Origin: Flavobacterium sp. CBA20B-1
GTDB lineage: Bacteria; Bacteroidota; Bacteroidia; Flavobacteriales; Flavobacteriaceae
Length of the DNA: 64,000 nucleotides
Assembly (NCBI RefSeq): GCF_028473145.1
Contig: NZ_CP092370.1
Location: 1,302,001 to 1,366,000, forward strand
Direction of reading: 5' to 3'
Shown here: one piece after another, positions 24,838-34,079 of the stretch
Layout of the letters: the number at the start of each line of letters is the position of its first letter
Numbering within the stretch: the first letter of the stretch is position 1
Program-made: the position numbers and the translations under genes
Notes under the pieces: generated by a model
The model's input: the letters and a program-made list of their open reading frames with translations, nothing else
Database searches by the model: none
What the model was told of the DNA's origin: nothing

Positions 24838-27800
24838 TTAATATTCGCCGATTTTTGTGATTTCTCCTAAATGGTTTAATCTAACTTTTATTGGATTTAA
24901 AGAAAATAAAGACCTCAAACTTCTAATATTATAGAGTCTTTTACTTTCTTTTACTCCTTCCGTTTTCTTTAAGTCAGAATTTTTGGTTTCTAAATGATGT
25001 CTGAACCAATAATTATTTTCAGAAATACTCCAAACTAAATACAAATGTTTACTCAGTAATGGTTTATCATTATTTTTGATTGCTTCGTCAAATTCTTCTT
25101 GCGATAATCCCAAAATAAACATTTCATTCTGTTGCATACTAAACTTTAAATTGAGATGATCAGCAGGTAGTTTGTTTAAAAATGATTCTGGAAGTTCTTT
25201 GTTTAATAAATCATTCCAAACTTCTGATGTATTTTTGATAACCGCAGGAATTTTGTACTTTTTCCTCTCTACTGCGTGCCAAAAGGTACAACTGTGTTGG
25301 ATAAGTTTTTGGTCTTTGTCTTCGTAGATGGCAATGTGATGATTATTCCCCATCACTACAAACCCGATTTCTTTGCCATTTTCATCTTTTTTTATGGCTT
25401 GTAAATTATTAGCATCAGGACGAGCAAATAAACGAACGGTTATGATTGGAATTTGTTTTTCTTCATTAAACCAAAGCGTATCTTTAAATGCTTCTTTTTC
25501 TTTATTATTAAATTGAGCTAATCTTTCTTTTACTAAAAACTTCACTTTATCATCAACAATATCATCAGCTTGATTGGCTTTTAAATTTTGTAATTTATAC
25601 TTCAAAACTGTTGCATAGTTGTAACAAGATGCTTTTTCAAGAATGTCTGACTTTTCTTCATTCAAATAGATTGGGGTTTTCTTTAGACTAGATAAAGCCA
25701 TTTTTGAACTATTTTCGTTTTCAGAAAGTATTGTTTCAACAAGATTTTTGATTTTTGGATGTACAATTTTATCTGAATTTTCGAATAAATATTTTAAAGG
25801 TTTATCTTTTTCAATCACTTTAATTTTGCCATAAACCGATTGTTCGTGCAAAGCTCCTCTCGGAACAATAACGCCTGTAATTTTATTTTTGCCCGTAGCT
25901 TTAAATTTTGTAATTGTAGCTACTTTTTTACCTGCTTTAAAAGAAATTAAAATTTTATCTGCTTCTTTTTCCACATATTTTGTATCGAATTTAATTGGTT
26001 TTTGAAGCCGCAAATAATCATCTAACTGTGATAATCTTTCTTTATGATTTTTCACAAGTTCATTATCTTGTTCTAATTCTTTTTCATTATAATTTTCACC
26101 TAAAAGTTGTTTTGCTTCTTTAATTTCCTTTTGCATTAAATCTTTAGTATCACCAGAATTAAGAGTATTAATTCGCTGAATGAACCCTTGTTTTGTACAA
26201 GCAACTACCAAAGCATCAATTGCGTGATGGCGATGGTCATCTCTTTTTGTCCAATTTTCAATTTCTTCTTTTTGGTGTTTCCTTTTTCCGTGTTCGCTTG
26301 TCCATTCTTTAGTCACCGTTTGTCCTAACTCTTTGTATTTAGGTATTTGTAGATTCATCAAAACATCGTCCCAACCCCAAAGATTACGAAGCTTTGCTGT
26401 AACTCCACCTTCGGTAGTTGTTACGTTATTGCATACTTTCTGCAAAATTTCACGTGCTTTTCTGGAGATATATTGGGTGTCTCTCAATTGTCTGTCGATG
26501 AAATTTTCCCAAAGTTTTTTATCGGTTTCGGTTTCTTTGCCTTGCTTTTTTCTTTCTAAGTATTCTTTATGCGAAACTTTCAACCTCTGCATTTTGCTGT
26601 AAGATATAATTCCTCTATTAAACCAATCATCCACTCTTTCAGCGTATATTCTTACTGCTTCATCGCCTTTTGTAGCAATATAATCATAAGCAGTTTGATT
26701 GGTTTTTGTGGAATTACATTTTCTATGAACCAAAACTTTATTGGTCTGCGAATCGTCAAATAACAATGCTTTTGGTACGATGTGATCTACATCAAAAGCA
26801 TCACCACTCAAAGCTTCAGTAAGATTAAAATTTTCACCACAATAGATACATTGATTGTTGACTTTAGCCTCTTTCAGATTTTTACTTAGTGACGGGAAAA
26901 TAAATTTATATTTCTGAATATACCGCTTCGTAGCAGGCAATCCCAACTCTGTCAATCTTTTCCCTATTTCTTCATTAAGTTTTTTGTTTTTCGAGTTTTG
27001 TAAATCTGCGTCATTTCGTTCGTCTTTGCTTTGTTTCAGCTCTCGCGCCAATTCCACTCTAATTTCAGAGGGCTTTCCATATTGTTCTATAATGGCATTA
27101 ACTACGTTAATCATTTGATTTATAATCTTTTCGACAATCGGCTGTCTCAAGCTATTTTTGGGAAGAAGCTCTAATTTATCTAAAGTAACTTGTTGCTCCC
27201 TTTCATCTTTTGTCAAAGAATTTGAGTGATTGTAACCCGCCAAACTACAAGATTGAGAATAATCGTAACCTTCCATTAGAAAAGGAAGAATTTTCCGCAT
27301 TGCTTTGTTGGATTTATTTCCAAAAGCTTGTTTGTTAAAATCAATTTTGGAAAGTTTCTCTGCAATTTCTTCCTCAAAACCAAATCGTTTAATTAAAGCA
27401 TTTTTACATTCATCTAAATCCTTCAAAGAATAAATGGTATGCCACAATTGATATAATGGTTCTTTTTCTAAACTCCCATCTAATTCCAAACCTGCTCTTT
27501 CTTCCAAAATCTCACCAGTCTGTTTGTCAACTAAAATTGAAGTTTTTTCTGTTGGAATAATGGAAACATCAAAATTTAAAAGATCATTATCTCCTAAAAT
27601 TTTATGAATACTCGCATAAGTTTCATTTCCTTTAATACCTTTTAAAATTTGTTTATTTACGTAAACATCATCTTTTTTGAGATCTAAAATTTCAAGAAGT
27701 TTTGTAAAACTTAAATTTTCATTTTTAAATAAATACTCTGCTATGAGTTCCTTTTCTTCTATGGTAGGTATCTTTTCACCCCATTTATATTTACTTCCTT

Positions 27801-28701
27801 CTGGATTTTTTATTTTCAAAGTAATGGTATTCACTACTTCCCAAATTCGGCAAAGTTGAAATAATGGCGAAGTTTTCGGAGCTACTTTTGGACCAACAAA
27901 AACAGTTTTATTTTTGTTTTTCTCTTTATCAAAAACAGTTTTCTCAAAGCCTTCAAATTCGCAGACACTCACCAATCCTTTTTGAGATTTAAGCTTTCTT
28001 TGATAATAAATAATTTCATTTCTTAATTGATGAATAATCTCATCTGTAAGAAAATCGTGTTTTCCTTTTTGAGCATTAATAATCGTATCAAATTCTTCTA
28101 TATAGGCTTCTCTTGGATAGACTTCTTCTTTTATTCTGAAATATGAATTATTAAGATTGGCGTTATTCAACCCATCATAAAAAAATTGCCCTATGGTTTG
28201 ATTTTTATCTTTCAATTGAGCATATCTTCCTTTTACAGCCTGAACATAATCTGTATCTTTTTTGTCTGCATTGGCTTCACTTCTTGCAGACTTGTATCCG
28301 CGTTTTTGGTTAAGCATATAAAAAATACGCCCCAATTGTTCAGCAGAAATATTTTCATTTGGATTTGCAGCATCATTTCTTAACTTCCATAAATCCATCA
28401 TAGGAAGTTTCAGCAATTCTTCGGAGGGAAAAATATTATATTTGATAAGAAGTTTTTTTAAATCACTTTTTTTCAGTTGCTTCCTATCATAACCCTTTCT
28501 TTGAGTTCTACTAACAGTTCTGCTTTGATTTTTTGTGATTGACAAACCTCTTTGAAATTCTTCTTTATCACTGGTTGTTAAAGGAATAATCCGTGATCCC
28601 ATTGCAATAATCCGAATTGGAACATTGTTTTCGTCAATTTCTATCAACGCCCACCCTATCGAGTTCGTTCCCAAATCTAATCCAAGTACCTTTTTCATCA
28701 T
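24838..28701 (-). CDS. cas9: Cas9 nuclease, type II-C
   Basis: 1287 residues, within the range for Cas9 but long for II-C. RuvC-I is at the very N-terminus (LGLDLGTNSIGWAL, Asp 9). An arginine-rich bridge helix follows (QSRTVSRTQRKGYDRKQLKK, about 58-78). RuvC-II is EIRVELARELKQS. The HNH domain has FDVDHIVPKALLFDD with catalytic His at about 640, framed by zinc-type cysteines (CIYCGENF and HRKCNSTK). RuvC-III is HRHHAIDALVVA at about 823-834. All nuclease residues are present. It heads the cas9-cas1-cas2 operon; tracrRNA is divergent upstream. Either of two tandem ATGs may be the start. The PAM cannot be read from the sequence. Confidence 0.97.
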   Translation of the reverse strand: MMKKVLGLDLGTNSIGWALIEIDENNVPIRIIAMGSRIIPLTTSDKEEFQRGLSITKNQSRTVSRTQRKGYDRKQLKKSDLKKLLIKYNIFPSEELLKLPMMDLWKLRNDAANPNENISAEQLGRIFYMLNQKRGYKSARSEANADKKDTDYVQAVKGRYAQLKDKNQTIGQFFYDGLNNANLNNSYFRIKEEVYPREAYIEEFDTIINAQKGKHDFLTDEIIHQLRNEIIYYQRKLKSQKGLVSVCEFEGFEKTVFDKEKNKNKTVFVGPKVAPKTSPLFQLCRIWEVVNTITLKIKNPEGSKYKWGEKIPTIEEKELIAEYLFKNENLSFTKLLEILDLKKDDVYVNKQILKGIKGNETYASIHKILGDNDLLNFDVSIIPTEKTSILVDKQTGEILEERAGLELDGSLEKEPLYQLWHTIYSLKDLDECKNALIKRFGFEEEIAEKLSKIDFNKQAFGNKSNKAMRKILPFLMEGYDYSQSCSLAGYNHSNSLTKDEREQQVTLDKLELLPKNSLRQPIVEKIINQMINVVNAIIEQYGKPSEIRVELARELKQSKDERNDADLQNSKNKKLNEEIGKRLTELGLPATKRYIQKYKFIFPSLSKNLKEAKVNNQCIYCGENFNLTEALSGDAFDVDHIVPKALLFDDSQTNKVLVHRKCNSTKTNQTAYDYIATKGDEAVRIYAERVDDWFNRGIISYSKMQRLKVSHKEYLERKKQGKETETDKKLWENFIDRQLRDTQYISRKAREILQKVCNNVTTTEGGVTAKLRNLWGWDDVLMNLQIPKYKELGQTVTKEWTSEHGKRKHQKEEIENWTKRDDHRHHAIDALVVACTKQGFIQRINTLNSGDTKDLMQKEIKEAKQLLGENYNEKELEQDNELVKNHKERLSQLDDYLRLQKPIKFDTKYVEKEADKILISFKAGKKVATITKFKATGKNKITGVIVPRGALHEQSVYGKIKVIEKDKPLKYLFENSDKIVHPKIKNLVETILSENENSSKMALSSLKKTPIYLNEEKSDILEKASCYNYATVLKYKLQNLKANQADDIVDDKVKFLVKERLAQFNNKEKEAFKDTLWFNEEKQIPIITVRLFARPDANNLQAIKKDENGKEIGFVVMGNNHHIAIYEDKDQKLIQHSCTFWHAVERKKYKIPAVIKNTSEVWNDLLNKELPESFLNKLPADHLNLKFSMQQNEMFILGLSQEEFDEAIKNNDKPLLSKHLYLVWSISENNYWFRHHLETKNSDLKKTEGVKESKRLYNIRSLRSLFSLNPIKVRLNHLGEITKIGEY

Positions 28702-28729
28702 AATCTTTTTGTGTATTTTATTAATTCCA

Positions 28730-28737
28730 TAAATATA
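28730..28737 (-). promoter_or_regulatory. Possible -7 element of the cas operon
   Basis: Minus strand reads TATATTTA, one base off TAnnTTTG, about 30 bases before the cas9 start. No TTG at the expected distance, so support is weak. Confidence 0.3.
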
Positions 28738-28773
28738 TTAAGAAAAAAATTATTCATTTTACGGGTTTCCACA

Positions 28774-28804
28774 TTGCGGAGATATTTTTTTATTATTATA
28801 TTTG
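28774..28804 (+). promoter_or_regulatory. tracrRNA promoter
   Basis: TTG at 28774-28776, a 20-base spacer, and TATATTTG at 28797-28804: an exact TTG-N20-TAnnTTTG promoter. The predicted start site is at about 28809-28811, exactly where the anti-repeat begins. Confidence 0.75.
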
Positions 28805-28808
28805 CTTA

Positions 28809-28888
28809 TTGAAAGGAATTCACAATAAGGATTATTCCGTTGTGAAAACATTTAGCGCCTCGACTATCTTCGGGGCTTTTTTTATGCC
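28809..28888 (+). ncRNA. tracrRNA for the type II-C Cas9
   Basis: The anti-repeat TTGAAAGGAATTCACAA (28809-28825) is perfectly complementary to bases 2-18 of the CRISPR repeat. It continues with TAAGGATTATTCCGTTGTG, a small GGA/TCC hairpin and nexus region, and ends with a hairpin GCCTCGA/TTCGGGGC (about 28857-28876) and seven T residues. It is about 75-80 nt, divergent from cas9. It pairs with crRNA precursors for processing and loading of Cas9. Confidence 0.9.
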
Positions 28889-28940
28889 CAAAAGTTTCGT
28901 GAATACCACTCATCAGTAAAAAATAATAAACAAAACATTC

Positions 28941-28964
28941 AAGGCGGGGCAACTCGCCTTTTTT
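28941..28964 (+). terminator. Second plus-strand terminator downstream of tracrRNA
   Basis: AAGGCG (28941-28946) pairs with CGCCTT (28955-28960), followed by T residues. No gene lies between it and the tracrRNA, so it probably catches read-through. Confidence 0.6.
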
Positions 28965-29007
28965 CATTTTAAAAGATTTGGAATAACTAACCTAAAGTGT
29001 AGTGTGG

Positions 29008-30480
29008 TTATTTAATTTTTAAAAACATTTTCTTTATTTTATCCACATTGGTATTAAATTCTTGCACCCAACCGGTTTGGTAAATCAACAGCATAAAGAC
29101 AAGAGCAAAAAAGCCGCAACGGGCTACAAAGGCGAACTTTCCTAAGAAATGGAAAGGTAAAAAATATGCTATCAGTAGTAAAACCAAACTACTTGCTATG
29201 GTTTTTATGTAATTGGCGTTTATGGGCAGCATTTTAAAGTGTTTGTAAATAAACGCCATTTTTAGCAGATTAAAAACGGTCATTGAAAAAAACGATGCCC
29301 ACGCCACACCGATGATTCCGTAATTGGTCTGTGTTAAAACGTAATAGTTTAAGCCTACGTTTAAAACTGCTAAAATTAAAATCGCTATTAAATTAAAGCG
29401 GTAATATTTTGAATAGGCAATGATTTCGGTGTTAAATCCGGTTGCCATGTTCAGCACCACATTGCCACCCAAAATGTACAACACGGGCAAAACAGGGATT
29501 AATTGATTGGCCGTTGGCAGCAGCTCAAAAAAATCGTTCATGCCCAAAAGCACACAGCCGTACAGTAAAATACCTATAAAAAACAGGTTTTTGGAAACAT
29601 CGGCATATTTGATTTTTAAAACCGATAAATCGTTTTTCTTTAATGCTTCGGAAATAAACGGACTGTACAATGCAAAAACGCCGGTTGCAGGAATCATGAG
29701 TGTATTTGCTAAATTTACGCCTAATTTAAAATCGCCATTGGCTGCGTTCGACAAAAACTCGGGAATCATTAAAGAATCTATTCGAAAAGCAAAAAACGAT
29801 CCTAAACTTGCCGAAAAGGCGTACAAACTATATTGGTAATATTGCTTTTTGGGGATTTCTTGAAAAAGATCTTTATAGTTGAATGTACCTACGGGTTTAA
29901 AATATTTGAAGAGATAAAATCCTATTGCAAACAGCATGACAGCAAAAGAAGCGGTGTAAAAAATCAACCCTTTTGTTGCTGTAAAACCGAAATATAAAAT
30001 CAAGGCAAAAGCAAACGGCAAACTGATTTTAGGGATGATTTTTTCATAAAAAGTTGGTACAGAAAGCTTTTGTAAATTGGTAGCTTGCCTTTTAAAGAGA
30101 TCTACAAACGCTAAACAAATGGCAATTGCAAATCCGTAAATAAAATACTGCTTGTTTTCCAGCCAATTGAACCAATAAATCAATAACACGGATAGGGCAC
30201 AGAAAAAAATCATTCCGATTATAGAAATCATGCTGTATGAAAACAATTTTCGTTGCAAGTATTCGTTTAATTTGGGTTGAAAATTCAGCAAGGCAGTCGA
30301 TGCACCCAAAACCATAACAGGATATAAAACTTGTGCAAAACCATCAATAAAACCAATAATTCCCAGCAATTCCTTATCGTTTGGATATATAAACAATGTG
30401 GAAACCGTGCCAATGAGCACACCGAAATAATTGATCAGTGTGAACCATAAAGCTTGTTTGCTGGAGAAGCGATTGTTCAT
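29008..30480 (-). CDS. Oligosaccharide flippase/polysaccharide biosynthesis membrane protein (MOP superfamily)
   Basis: 490 residues with about 13-14 hydrophobic segments spread over the full length and short loops, the layout of Wzx-like flippases in the MOP superfamily. The N-terminal NRFSSKQALWFTLINYFGVLIG and the cytoplasmic basic loop after the fourth helix pair (FVDLFKRQATNLQKL) fit that family. It is expected to move lipid-linked sugar units across the inner membrane. It stands divergent from a methyltransferase and glycosyltransferase pair, which suggests a shared surface-polysaccharide role. Confidence 0.85.
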   Translation of the reverse strand: MNNRFSSKQALWFTLINYFGVLIGTVSTLFIYPNDKELLGIIGFIDGFAQVLYPVMVLGASTALLNFQPKLNEYLQRKLFSYSMISIIGMIFFCALSVLLIYWFNWLENKQYFIYGFAIAICLAFVDLFKRQATNLQKLSVPTFYEKIIPKISLPFAFALILYFGFTATKGLIFYTASFAVMLFAIGFYLFKYFKPVGTFNYKDLFQEIPKKQYYQYSLYAFSASLGSFFAFRIDSLMIPEFLSNAANGDFKLGVNLANTLMIPATGVFALYSPFISEALKKNDLSVLKIKYADVSKNLFFIGILLYGCVLLGMNDFFELLPTANQLIPVLPVLYILGGNVVLNMATGFNTEIIAYSKYYRFNLIAILILAVLNVGLNYYVLTQTNYGIIGVAWASFFSMTVFNLLKMAFIYKHFKMLPINANYIKTIASSLVLLLIAYFLPFHFLGKFAFVARCGFFALVFMLLIYQTGWVQEFNTNVDKIKKMFLKIK

Positions 30481-30555
30481 TGTAGTTTTTTTACAAATAT
30501 AATCGTTAATCTTTAAATTGATTTTAATTACTTTTACGAATCTAAATTTTCAATT

Positions 30556-31077
30556 ATGTACGAAAAAACCTATCCCAAAGAACGTTTTCAAATCACCATG
30601 GATTTTTTGAAGCAACATGTTTCAAAAGATGCCAAAATTTTAGATTTGGGTGTGGAAAATCCGCTGTCTGTGTTGATGAAGAAAGAAGGTTTTAAGGTGC
30701 AAAACACAACCGGAGAAGATTTGGATGACAACCAAGAAGCATTGCAACAAACAGATTATGACGTGCTAACGGCTTTTGAAATTTTTGAACATCTGTTGAA
30801 TCCCTACACGGTTTTAAAAAGCTGCAAGGCGCAGAAAATTGTTATTACGGTTCCGTTGCGTTTGTGGTTTTCACCGGCTTATCGCAGTAAAACAGATCCG
30901 CGCGACCGCCATTACCACGAGTTTGAAGATTGGCAACTGGATTGGCTGATTGAAAAATGTGGCTATAAAATTACGGCTCGAAAAAAATGGGCACATGCGG
31001 TGAAAAAGATAGGTATTCGTCCGTTGTTGCGAAAGTTTACACCGCGTTATTACATGATTTTAGCAGAAAAAATTTAA
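30556..31077 (+). CDS. Class I SAM-dependent methyltransferase
   Basis: 173 residues. Motif I reads AKILDLGVENPLSVLM (about 25-40, Rossmann glycine loop), and motif IV/post region reads YDVLTAFEIFEHLLNPY (about 67-83), as in the type 11/12 small-molecule methyltransferases. The segment DPRDRHYHEFEDWQLDWLIEK is common in related proteins encoded near glycosyltransferases. It ends one base before the following glycosyltransferase start, so the two form an operon. The substrate, probably a sugar or lipid-linked sugar, is not known. Confidence 0.8.
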   Translation: MYEKTYPKERFQITMDFLKQHVSKDAKILDLGVENPLSVLMKKEGFKVQNTTGEDLDDNQEALQQTDYDVLTAFEIFEHLLNPYTVLKSCKAQKIVITVPLRLWFSPAYRSKTDPRDRHYHEFEDWQLDWLIEKCGYKITARKKWAHAVKKIGIRPLLRKFTPRYYMILAEKI

Positions 31078-31078
31078 C

Positions 31079-31930
31079 ATGAAGGTTTATTGTGTTATCC
31101 CAACATATAATGAAGAAGCTTTTATTGCCCAAACCTTGCAATCGCTAGTGCAGCAGACTGTTGTGCCCGATAAAATGGTGGTGGTAAACGATCATTCTAC
31201 CGATAATACTTCTGAAATCATTGCCGATTTTGAAAAAAAATACGCAAATATTTCATCAGTCTTTAATGCCTCTGAAAACAAACATTTACCGGGAAGCAAA
31301 GTAGTTCGTGCATTTCAGAAAGGTTTTGAAACATTGGACGATTCCTTTGATATTATTGTGAAATTAGATGCCGATTTGATTCTTCCGCATAATTATTTTG
31401 AACGAATTATCGAAACATTTCGTCGAGATCCCCGAATTGGAATGGTGGGTGGTTTTGCCTATATCGAAAAAAACAACGAATGGGTTTTAGAAAGTTTAAC
31501 CGATAAAGACCATATTCGTGGTGCTTTTAAAGCCTACCGCAAAGAGTGCTTTTTAGAAATTGGTGGTTTAAAACCTGCTATGGGTTGGGATACGGTTGAT
31601 GAATTGCTGTGTCGTTTTTACAATTGGCAAATAATTACTTTAGCAGATTTAAAAGTGAAACACCTGAAACCAACTGGTGCCATTTACGATCAATCGGCAC
31701 GATACAAACAAGGCGAAGCTTTTTACAGATTGGGTTACGGTTTTTGGATTACGGCGATTGCGGGCTTAAAACTGGCTTTGCGCAAACAAAAACCATTGCT
31801 TTTTATAGATTATTTAAAAGGATTTTTTAAAGCCAAAAGCAATAAAACTCCTTTGTTGGTTACAAAAGAACAAGCTGAATTCATTAGAAAATATCGCTGG
31901 AAAAAGATGAAAGAAAAGGTGTTTGGATAA
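31079..31930 (+). CDS. Family 2 glycosyltransferase
   Basis: 283 residues. The GT-A fold starts at residue 2 with VYCVIPTYNEEAFIAQTL, continues with VVVNDHSTDNTSEII (about 33-47) and the DxD-type metal site KLDADLILP (about 95-103). GMVGGFAYIE and the acceptor-side GWDTVDELLCRFY follow. There is no membrane segment at the C-terminus. The acceptor sugar cannot be predicted. It is the second gene of the methyltransferase operon and terminates at a hairpin shared with the convergent gene. Confidence 0.88.
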   Translation: MKVYCVIPTYNEEAFIAQTLQSLVQQTVVPDKMVVVNDHSTDNTSEIIADFEKKYANISSVFNASENKHLPGSKVVRAFQKGFETLDDSFDIIVKLDADLILPHNYFERIIETFRRDPRIGMVGGFAYIEKNNEWVLESLTDKDHIRGAFKAYRKECFLEIGGLKPAMGWDTVDELLCRFYNWQIITLADLKVKHLKPTGAIYDQSARYKQGEAFYRLGYGFWITAIAGLKLALRKQKPLLFIDYLKGFFKAKSNKTPLLVTKEQAEFIRKYRWKKMKEKVFG

Positions 31931-31935
31931 TCAAA

Positions 31936-31972
31936 TAAAAAAAAAGGAAAACATGATGGTTTTCCTTTTCTT
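31936..31972. terminator. Bidirectional terminator between convergent genes
   Basis: AAAGGAAAAC (31943-31952) pairs with GTTTTCCTTT (31959-31968), flanked by an A-run upstream and T residues downstream. Confidence 0.75.
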
Positions 31973-31975
31973 GAT

Positions 31976-32419
31976 TTATAATTTTATTTCTGCTTTTAAA
32001 TCTTCTTGCAACTGCTTTGTATAAGCAACATGTCCAACCTTATCAGTAATTTTTTTAATAAGAGGTAATATCTCTTTTCTGCTTTCGATTGATTCTTGCT
32101 CAAAGGCATTCATTTTTGCCAACAGCGTATTTGCTTCTTCAATGGATTTAAAATTTGTTTTCTTTATATTTTTTTCCAACCATTTATCCATTGATAAACC
32201 AGAAGTACTCATTTGCTTAAAATTATCCCTTCCAAGTTTATCTAAAAATTGTTTACGAACTTGTTCCGCGTCTTCTAATTTACCCGACAAAACCATATTT
32301 AGGTAATACTTTTTTATTTGTTGATATTCTTCGGTTTGATAGATGGCGTTTTCGCTTTTTTCTTGTGCCACACTCATAGTGCTTACTGCAAGCATCAATA
32401 GCACAATTATTTTTTTCAT
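31976..32419 (-). CDS. Small secreted helical protein of unknown function
   Basis: 147 residues from the ATG at 32419, which begins a good signal peptide (MKKIIVLLMLAVSTMSVAQ). Upstream in-frame codons to 32473 do not look coding. The mature part is charged and helical (YQQIKKYYLNMVLSGKLEDAEQVRKQFLDKL, shown here only to describe its nature by the first residues), with no cysteines and no recognised family. It is probably periplasmic. It is convergent with the glycosyltransferase operon and lies downstream of the GtrII-like gene with a 100-base gap. Confidence 0.65.
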   Translation of the reverse strand: MKKIIVLLMLAVSTMSVAQEKSENAIYQTEEYQQIKKYYLNMVLSGKLEDAEQVRKQFLDKLGRDNFKQMSTSGLSMDKWLEKNIKKTNFKSIEEANTLLAKMNAFEQESIESRKEILPLIKKITDKVGHVAYTKQLQEDLKAEIKL

Positions 32420-32519
32420 AATCATAAACGATTCTTTATTAAATAGTCTTTCTAATAGCTTTAAATTAAACATTTTAAAAATAAATTTTAAAAATAATTA
32501 ACTTTTTTTTAACACAAAC

Positions 32520-34079
32520 CTAATTATTTATCTCTGAATCTTCATTGTCAAAATCTAAAATGGCTACATCGTGTTTCAAACGCAAGGTGTAGTAAATATT
32601 TCGGTCTATAATGGGATAATCGTTTATATTTATTAGAATTTCCTCGCGTCTCTCTCCTCCAATATATTCGCTTGCGATGTTATTAAACTTGTTTACCCGA
32701 ATAATTCCCCAGCCCCAATCTTTGTTTTCGTACGCAGGTGCCAGTTTATTTACAAACGGCAAGGTGGTGTTGTTTACACTATGGTTGCGATGGGCTCTTT
32801 TAATGGTTCCTTTTATAACCAGTTTTATACGTTGATGTTCGGTTACTTTTACACGTTCGTAGGCGATTAATTGAGGCGACACCAAATTGATAATAAAATC
32901 TGAAAATTCGTCTTGGTTTTTTAAATAAATACCTAATTGTGAGGAAATAACAAAGGAATAATACATAATGGGCAGAAAAGCAACCACTAAACGAACGTTC
33001 TTCCAAAAAGTTTCTTTATTGATAATCAACACAAAATAAAAAGCATACATAGCAAATCCCCAGCCAATCATACCTCTGGGCACCCATCGCGGTTCATAGA
33101 CCACCATGTTTATACCGGCAACAAATGCAATTATACAAATGGCTAAAAACAACACAGCCAATAGTTTAAATGGCAAATATTTATTCCAGTGGGCTTTTAT
33201 GTTCGTTGCTACATACATAATCGCTGCAACCGCCGTAAAAAAAAATAAAAAATAAAGAGTGTATTTATACGACGAATCAATTAAAGATGCTATCAGGTCT
33301 TTTAATCCGGCAAGGTGGTTTTCAAACACCATTCGCAAATTTTCATCTTTAAAAACAAATGCTCCTCTGCCGTCTTGCAGCATTTGCATATCGAGTAAAT
33401 TCACCACAAGCTGGTATCCTGCAAAGCCTAAAATAAAAGCAAAAAAGGCTATGAAGCCACTTATAAGTGCGGTTTTAAAAAGGTTGTTCCATATATCTTT
33501 AATAAGGAAAAAACACAGAATGATGCAGTACGAAAGTGCTGTTGTTTGGTAAAAACCTAAACTCAGAAGAATACCAACTAGCGATATCAAGAAGAAGATT
33601 TTTTTGTTTTGGTAAAAAAGAAAGGGAACAGTGATGCACAAAAACGATAAACTGATGGGAATACAATCAAACCGATAAACTAAAATTTCTAATATAAACG
33701 GACAAGTTGTTAAAAGTAAACTTCCAATGAACAATTGTATTTTGTTGCGAACACCTATTGCATAGCAAAAGATAAAGCCCGAAAGCGATATAATCAATAC
33801 ACTTGCAATATTTGAAAACGGAAATAAACTAAAAACCACTGTTCGCTGAAAAGACAGTAAGTGCATAATGAACGAACTGCTAAACCTGCCGTCGTGTTCC
33901 CAATCGTAACCTTCAACCATACGGTTGAGGTCATCTACGTATAAGGTGTTGGTTAAAAGTATCGGCAAAATATAAAGTATAGAAACAGCCGCTACTAAAA
34001 AAATAAAAGTTTTGTTCTTTTTAATGGTTTTTAGAAAATCATCAAACTTTTTTATGAGAAAACTATTTTCAGGCGTCAT
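32520..34079 (-). CDS. GtrII-family membrane glucosyltransferase-like protein
   Basis: 519 residues with about 10-11 membrane helices. After the first helix comes LYVDDLNRMVEGYDW with an Asp-Asp pair (D49-D50) facing the periplasm and an arginine-containing WEHDGRFSSSF, as in GT-C type GtrII proteins that transfer a glucosyl residue from undecaprenyl phosphate onto O-antigen. The C-terminal 120 residues are soluble. Its start overlaps the upstream GtrB-like gene by 4 bases (ATGA), so they act together. No GtrA flippase gene is adjacent. The sugar transferred is unknown. Confidence 0.75.
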   Translation of the reverse strand: MTPENSFLIKKFDDFLKTIKKNKTFIFLVAAVSILYILPILLTNTLYVDDLNRMVEGYDWEHDGRFSSSFIMHLLSFQRTVVFSLFPFSNIASVLIISLSGFIFCYAIGVRNKIQLFIGSLLLTTCPFILEILVYRFDCIPISLSFLCITVPFLFYQNKKIFFLISLVGILLSLGFYQTTALSYCIILCFFLIKDIWNNLFKTALISGFIAFFAFILGFAGYQLVVNLLDMQMLQDGRGAFVFKDENLRMVFENHLAGLKDLIASLIDSSYKYTLYFLFFFTAVAAIMYVATNIKAHWNKYLPFKLLAVLFLAICIIAFVAGINMVVYEPRWVPRGMIGWGFAMYAFYFVLIINKETFWKNVRLVVAFLPIMYYSFVISSQLGIYLKNQDEFSDFIINLVSPQLIAYERVKVTEHQRIKLVIKGTIKRAHRNHSVNNTTLPFVNKLAPAYENKDWGWGIIRVNKFNNIASEYIGGERREEILININDYPIIDRNIYYTLRLKHDVAILDFDNEDSEINN

